Assembly (NCBI RefSeq): GCF_947502895.1
Contig: NZ_CANNBM010000001.1
Span: 1,550,001-1,614,000 of the forward strand
Origin: an uncultured Sulfitobacter sp.
GTDB lineage: Bacteria; Pseudomonadota; Alphaproteobacteria; Rhodobacterales; Rhodobacteraceae
Direction of reading: 5' to 3'
DNA: 64,000 bases
Of the stretch, positions 61,792 to 64,000 are shown in pieces. A program made the position numbers and the translations under genes. Below the pieces are notes generated by a model, which had not been told where the DNA came from, made no database searches, and saw only the letters and a program-made list of their open reading frames with translations. Each line of letters opens with the position of its first letter. Within the stretch, counting starts at the first letter, position 1.

Positions 61792-62997
61792 GTGAATATT
61801 GATGCTGGGCGATTTTTGGCTGATTTGCACAGGCTGCAGTCATTTGGGGCTTCCGGTGTTGGCAAGGGTGTTGTGCGCCCTGCGTATTCCGAGGCGGATG
61901 TTGCAGCACGTCGTTGGTTGGCGGAGCGGATGCAGGCGGCAGGTCTGCGTGTAGAAACCGATTCAATGGGCAATCTGTTTGGATTGGCTGACGGGCCGTC
62001 GATCTTGTTGGGATCACACAGCGACAGCCAGCCCGAAGGAGGGTGGCTGGATGGTGCGTTGGGCGTGGTTGCAGCATTGGAGGTCGCGCGAGCGAGCCGA
62101 AACGTTGGGGGGCCTGCCGTGTCAGTCGTGTCTTTTCAGGATGAAGAGGGACGCTTTGGCGTGACCACGGGCAGTGCCGTGTGGTCGGGGCATTTGAGTT
62201 TGGCTGAGGCGGACTTGTTGTGTGATCATGACGGGGTGACGCTGGCTGACGCGCGGCGTGTAATGGCGTCGACAGGCGAGATAGACCCCGCGCAATTCAC
62301 CGGCTTCATCGAGATGCATATCGAGCAGGGCCCTGTTTTGGATCAAGCCGACGAACGGATTGGTGTGGTGTCTGACATCGTTGGTATCCGCGACATGAAA
62401 ATTACTTTTGACGGGCAACAAAACCATGCCGGCACCACGCCGATGCATATCCGTCGTGATGCGTTTCAGGCAGTTTCGGCCTTTAATCAAGCGCTTGGGG
62501 AGCGGTTTGCGAATGTTGTCACGCCCTCGACCGTATGGACGATCGGGCATGTAAGTTTGCATCCGAACGCTTCGTCCATCGTGCCGGGGCGGGCCGTGTT
62601 TTCCATGCAGTGGCGGGATGGGGATGCCGAACGGCTGGACCGCATGGAGCGGATCATTCGCGCGTTGGCGCAGGAGGTGGCGCAGGCGCGTGGCATGGAG
62701 GTTTCATTCGGTCAGTTGCTGGGATTGGAGCCTGTAGCGATGGATGCGCGGCTGCGGGGTGCACTGGAGAACAGTGCGCAGCAGGTGGTGCCGGAGCGTT
62801 GGCGCGTGATGCCATCGGGTGCGTTGCATGATGCCACGAATGTGGCGCGGCTGATGCCTGTGGCGATGCTGTTTGTCCCCTCCATCGGGGGGATCAGCCA
62901 CGCATTTGAAGAAGATACAGCCGAGGATGATCTGGTTACGGGGCTGCGGGTTTTGGCGGGGGCTGTGTCGGGGATGATGCCAGAACTTGGGGGGTGA
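61792..62997 (+). CDS. Zn-dependent amidohydrolase (allantoate/N-carbamoyl-amino acid hydrolase type, M20 family)
   Basis: The 401-residue protein follows the M20-like hydantoinase/carbamoylase pattern: metal-ligand histidine in LLGSHSDSQPEGG, acidic pair in FQDEEGRFG, and ligands in EMHIEQGPVL and GGISHAFEED. Related enzymes hydrolyse allantoate, N-carbamoyl amino acids or ureidoglycine. The start is GTG at 61792; a clear Shine-Dalgarno is not visible. It may supply nitrogen from purine or pyrimidine breakdown. It is convergent with the response regulator gene. Confidence 0.85.
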   Translation: MNIDAGRFLADLHRLQSFGASGVGKGVVRPAYSEADVAARRWLAERMQAAGLRVETDSMGNLFGLADGPSILLGSHSDSQPEGGWLDGALGVVAALEVARASRNVGGPAVSVVSFQDEEGRFGVTTGSAVWSGHLSLAEADLLCDHDGVTLADARRVMASTGEIDPAQFTGFIEMHIEQGPVLDQADERIGVVSDIVGIRDMKITFDGQQNHAGTTPMHIRRDAFQAVSAFNQALGERFANVVTPSTVWTIGHVSLHPNASSIVPGRAVFSMQWRDGDAERLDRMERIIRALAQEVAQARGMEVSFGQLLGLEPVAMDARLRGALENSAQQVVPERWRVMPSGALHDATNVARLMPVAMLFVPSIGGISHAFEEDTAEDDLVTGLRVLAGAVSGMMPELGG

Positions 62998-63001
62998 CTT
63001 T

Positions 63002-63034
63002 GGTACACCGGCTGTACACCCTCTGGCGTACAGG
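63002..63034. repeat. Phased GTAC-core array 2
   Basis: GGTACACC (63002), TGTACACC (63013) and CGTACAGG (63027) lie in the convergent gap after the amidohydrolase gene. On the minus strand they read as GGTGTACC, GGTGTACA and CCTGTACG, the same core as in array 1. Confidence 0.5.
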
Positions 63035-63204
63035 TGAACTGCCAAAGGTTCGTGCGGTTTGGCGGCTAACATGTTCTCCGAGCATTTCCCGCGGAGGCGC
63101 TGCATCTTCTCGCAAGCGCTGTGGAGTGAGGAGAGCTTCCGAGAATTTGTCGGGAGTGGCAACTCTCCGTTGGACTTCATGCAGGGCTTTGCCGGGTGTG
63201 AGGG

Positions 63205-63906
63205 TCAGACCCAGTTGACGTCACCCAGAAAGATGTATCCTGCGCCGTAGATCGTTTTGATCAATTGCGGGTTTTTGGGGTCTTCGCGAAGTTTTGTGCG
63301 CAGGCGTGAGATGCGGACATCCATTGCGCGGTCAAAACTTTCGGAGGCAGCACCGCCAAGGGTTTCTTGCATCTGTGAGCGGCTGATCAGGCGTTTGGGT
63401 GCGTCGAGAAAGAGGCGAAGCACTTCGCCCTCGGCGTGGCTGAAAGGGGTCTCGGTGCCTGTGGCGTCCTCCAGCACATAGCGGTCAAAATGGGCGATCC
63501 AGCCGTTGAATTGCGCTGTATTGCTGGCCCGTGTGGCTGGGCGTGCGCCGCGCAAGCGGGCGCGGATGCGCGCGACCACTTCGGCAGGATCAAAGGGTTT
63601 GCTGATGTAGTCGTCGGCCCCCAATTCCAACCCTGTCACGCGGTCCTGTACCTGTGCGCGGCCCGAGATGATAATCACCACAGCACCTTGTTCGAGCGCG
63701 AGGCGATGCACGAGGGTCAGACCATCGGTGTCGGGCAGGGACAGATCGACAAGGCAGACATCTGGTGTGCGTTTTGCCAGTGCAGCCTCAAACGCCGAGG
63801 CGCGGCCAAAGCTCTGGGTGTCAAACCCTGCTTCTTGCAGGACGTCCGACAGGAGGGTCCTGATCTCGGGCTCGTCGTCGAGTATGCTTATAAGTGGCTT
63901 GTTCAT
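63205..63906 (-). CDS. OmpR-family response regulator
   Basis: The 233-residue protein has a receiver domain with the phospho-acceptor aspartate in CLVDLSLPDTDG (about residue 54) and the lysine in YISKPFDPAEV, then a C-terminal winged helix with RLISRSQMQETLGG and IKTIYGAGYIF. It binds DNA as a transcription regulator. The upstream gene is the end of a hybrid histidine kinase that overlaps its start, so the pair forms a two-component system. The signal is unknown. Confidence 0.92.
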   Translation of the reverse strand: MNKPLISILDDEPEIRTLLSDVLQEAGFDTQSFGRASAFEAALAKRTPDVCLVDLSLPDTDGLTLVHRLALEQGAVVIIISGRAQVQDRVTGLELGADDYISKPFDPAEVVARIRARLRGARPATRASNTAQFNGWIAHFDRYVLEDATGTETPFSHAEGEVLRLFLDAPKRLISRSQMQETLGGAASESFDRAMDVRISRLRTKLREDPKNPQLIKTIYGAGYIFLGDVNWV

Positions 63907-64000
63907 CAGGCGGCCCCTCTTTGCGGCGTGACTAGGGCGGCAAGATCATCACTGGTGAAGGGTTTGCGCAGAACAGGTGCGTGTTTTTGCGCTTCTAGAA
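63906..64000 (-). CDS. C-terminal end of a hybrid histidine kinase (receiver domain), partial
   Basis: The minus-strand frame ends with TGA at 63908-63906, overlapping the response regulator start (ATGA-type overlap), and reads up to the window edge with PVLRKPFTSDDLAALV, the Lys-Pro-Phe motif and following helix of a receiver domain. The gene starts beyond the window; it is most likely a hybrid sensor kinase that phosphorylates the adjacent regulator. Only about 31 codons are visible, so the kinase part is inferred. Confidence 0.65.
   Translation of the reverse strand, partial: LEAQKHAPVLRKPFTSDDLAALVTPQRGAA

Noticed and set aside
1..64000. CRISPR arrays, tRNA or rRNA genes, insertion sequences, prophage genes
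   Set aside because: No evenly spaced repeats with spacers, no tRNA-like cloverleaf, no transposase, integrase or phage structural protein was recognised.

Overview
The window looks like chromosomal DNA of a marine Roseobacter-group alphaproteobacterium (Rhodobacterales). The pointers are a moderately high GC content, an RpoE-ChrR singlet-oxygen module divergent from the operon that accompanies it in Rhodobacter, a FeS-BCP type photolyase, Hint-domain and RTX proteins, a DUF3035 lipoprotein next to lspA, and glycine-betaine demethylation genes. No rRNA, tRNA, CRISPR array, prophage or insertion sequence was seen. Most of the window is core or housekeeping DNA with short accessory stretches.

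Layout. 1-5.2 kb: two FAD/GcvT demethylating dehydrogenases around a homocysteine S-methyltransferase (probable glycine betaine to glycine route). 5.2-10.5 kb: RarD-like permease, NTF2-like protein, RluA-type pseudouridine synthase, aldehyde dehydrogenase, 1-Cys peroxiredoxin, L,D-transpeptidase. 10.8-17.2 kb: pnp, rlmF, a thioesterase, photolyase and SDR. 17.3-19.2 kb: leuA behind a leucine-rich leader peptide with two mutually exclusive hairpins. 19.2-25.8 kb: the most accessory part, with two orphan proteins, a Hint-domain protein, a divergent amidinotransferase/amidase pair and a radical SAM/SPASM protein with an Ig-like tail. 25.8-30.4 kb: rpsO, an anchored RTX protein, DUF1643, truB, a phosphodiester glycosidase and rbfA, all on the minus strand. 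30.4-41.5 kb: dapB, rsmB, a heparinase II/III protein, purH, lspA and an M16 peptidase pair. 41.5-45 kb: a double-domain ALDH16 with deoC. 45-51.2 kb: a degenerate rhodanese and a LysM membrane protein behind a GANTC cluster, then mutL-rmuC-threonine dehydratase. 51.3-57.4 kb: chrR-rpoE and the divergent five-gene operon with four-base overlaps. 57.4-64 kb: GST, histidine phosphatase, an orphan formate dehydrogenase alpha subunit, an M20 amidohydrolase, and a response regulator with the end of a hybrid kinase.

How parts fit together. Betaine demethylation feeds one-carbon units into folate, and the formate dehydrogenase could dispose of formate. The RpoE-ChrR module, the photolyase and the peroxiredoxin suit a light-exposed, oxidative habitat. 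An ancestral rbfA-truB-rpsO-pnp order is still visible but is interrupted. Two families of short non-coding repeats sit mainly at convergent gene ends: TGAGTTTA, two variable bases, GGAAAAATGAAG (five copies), and phased GTAC-core arrays (two loci).
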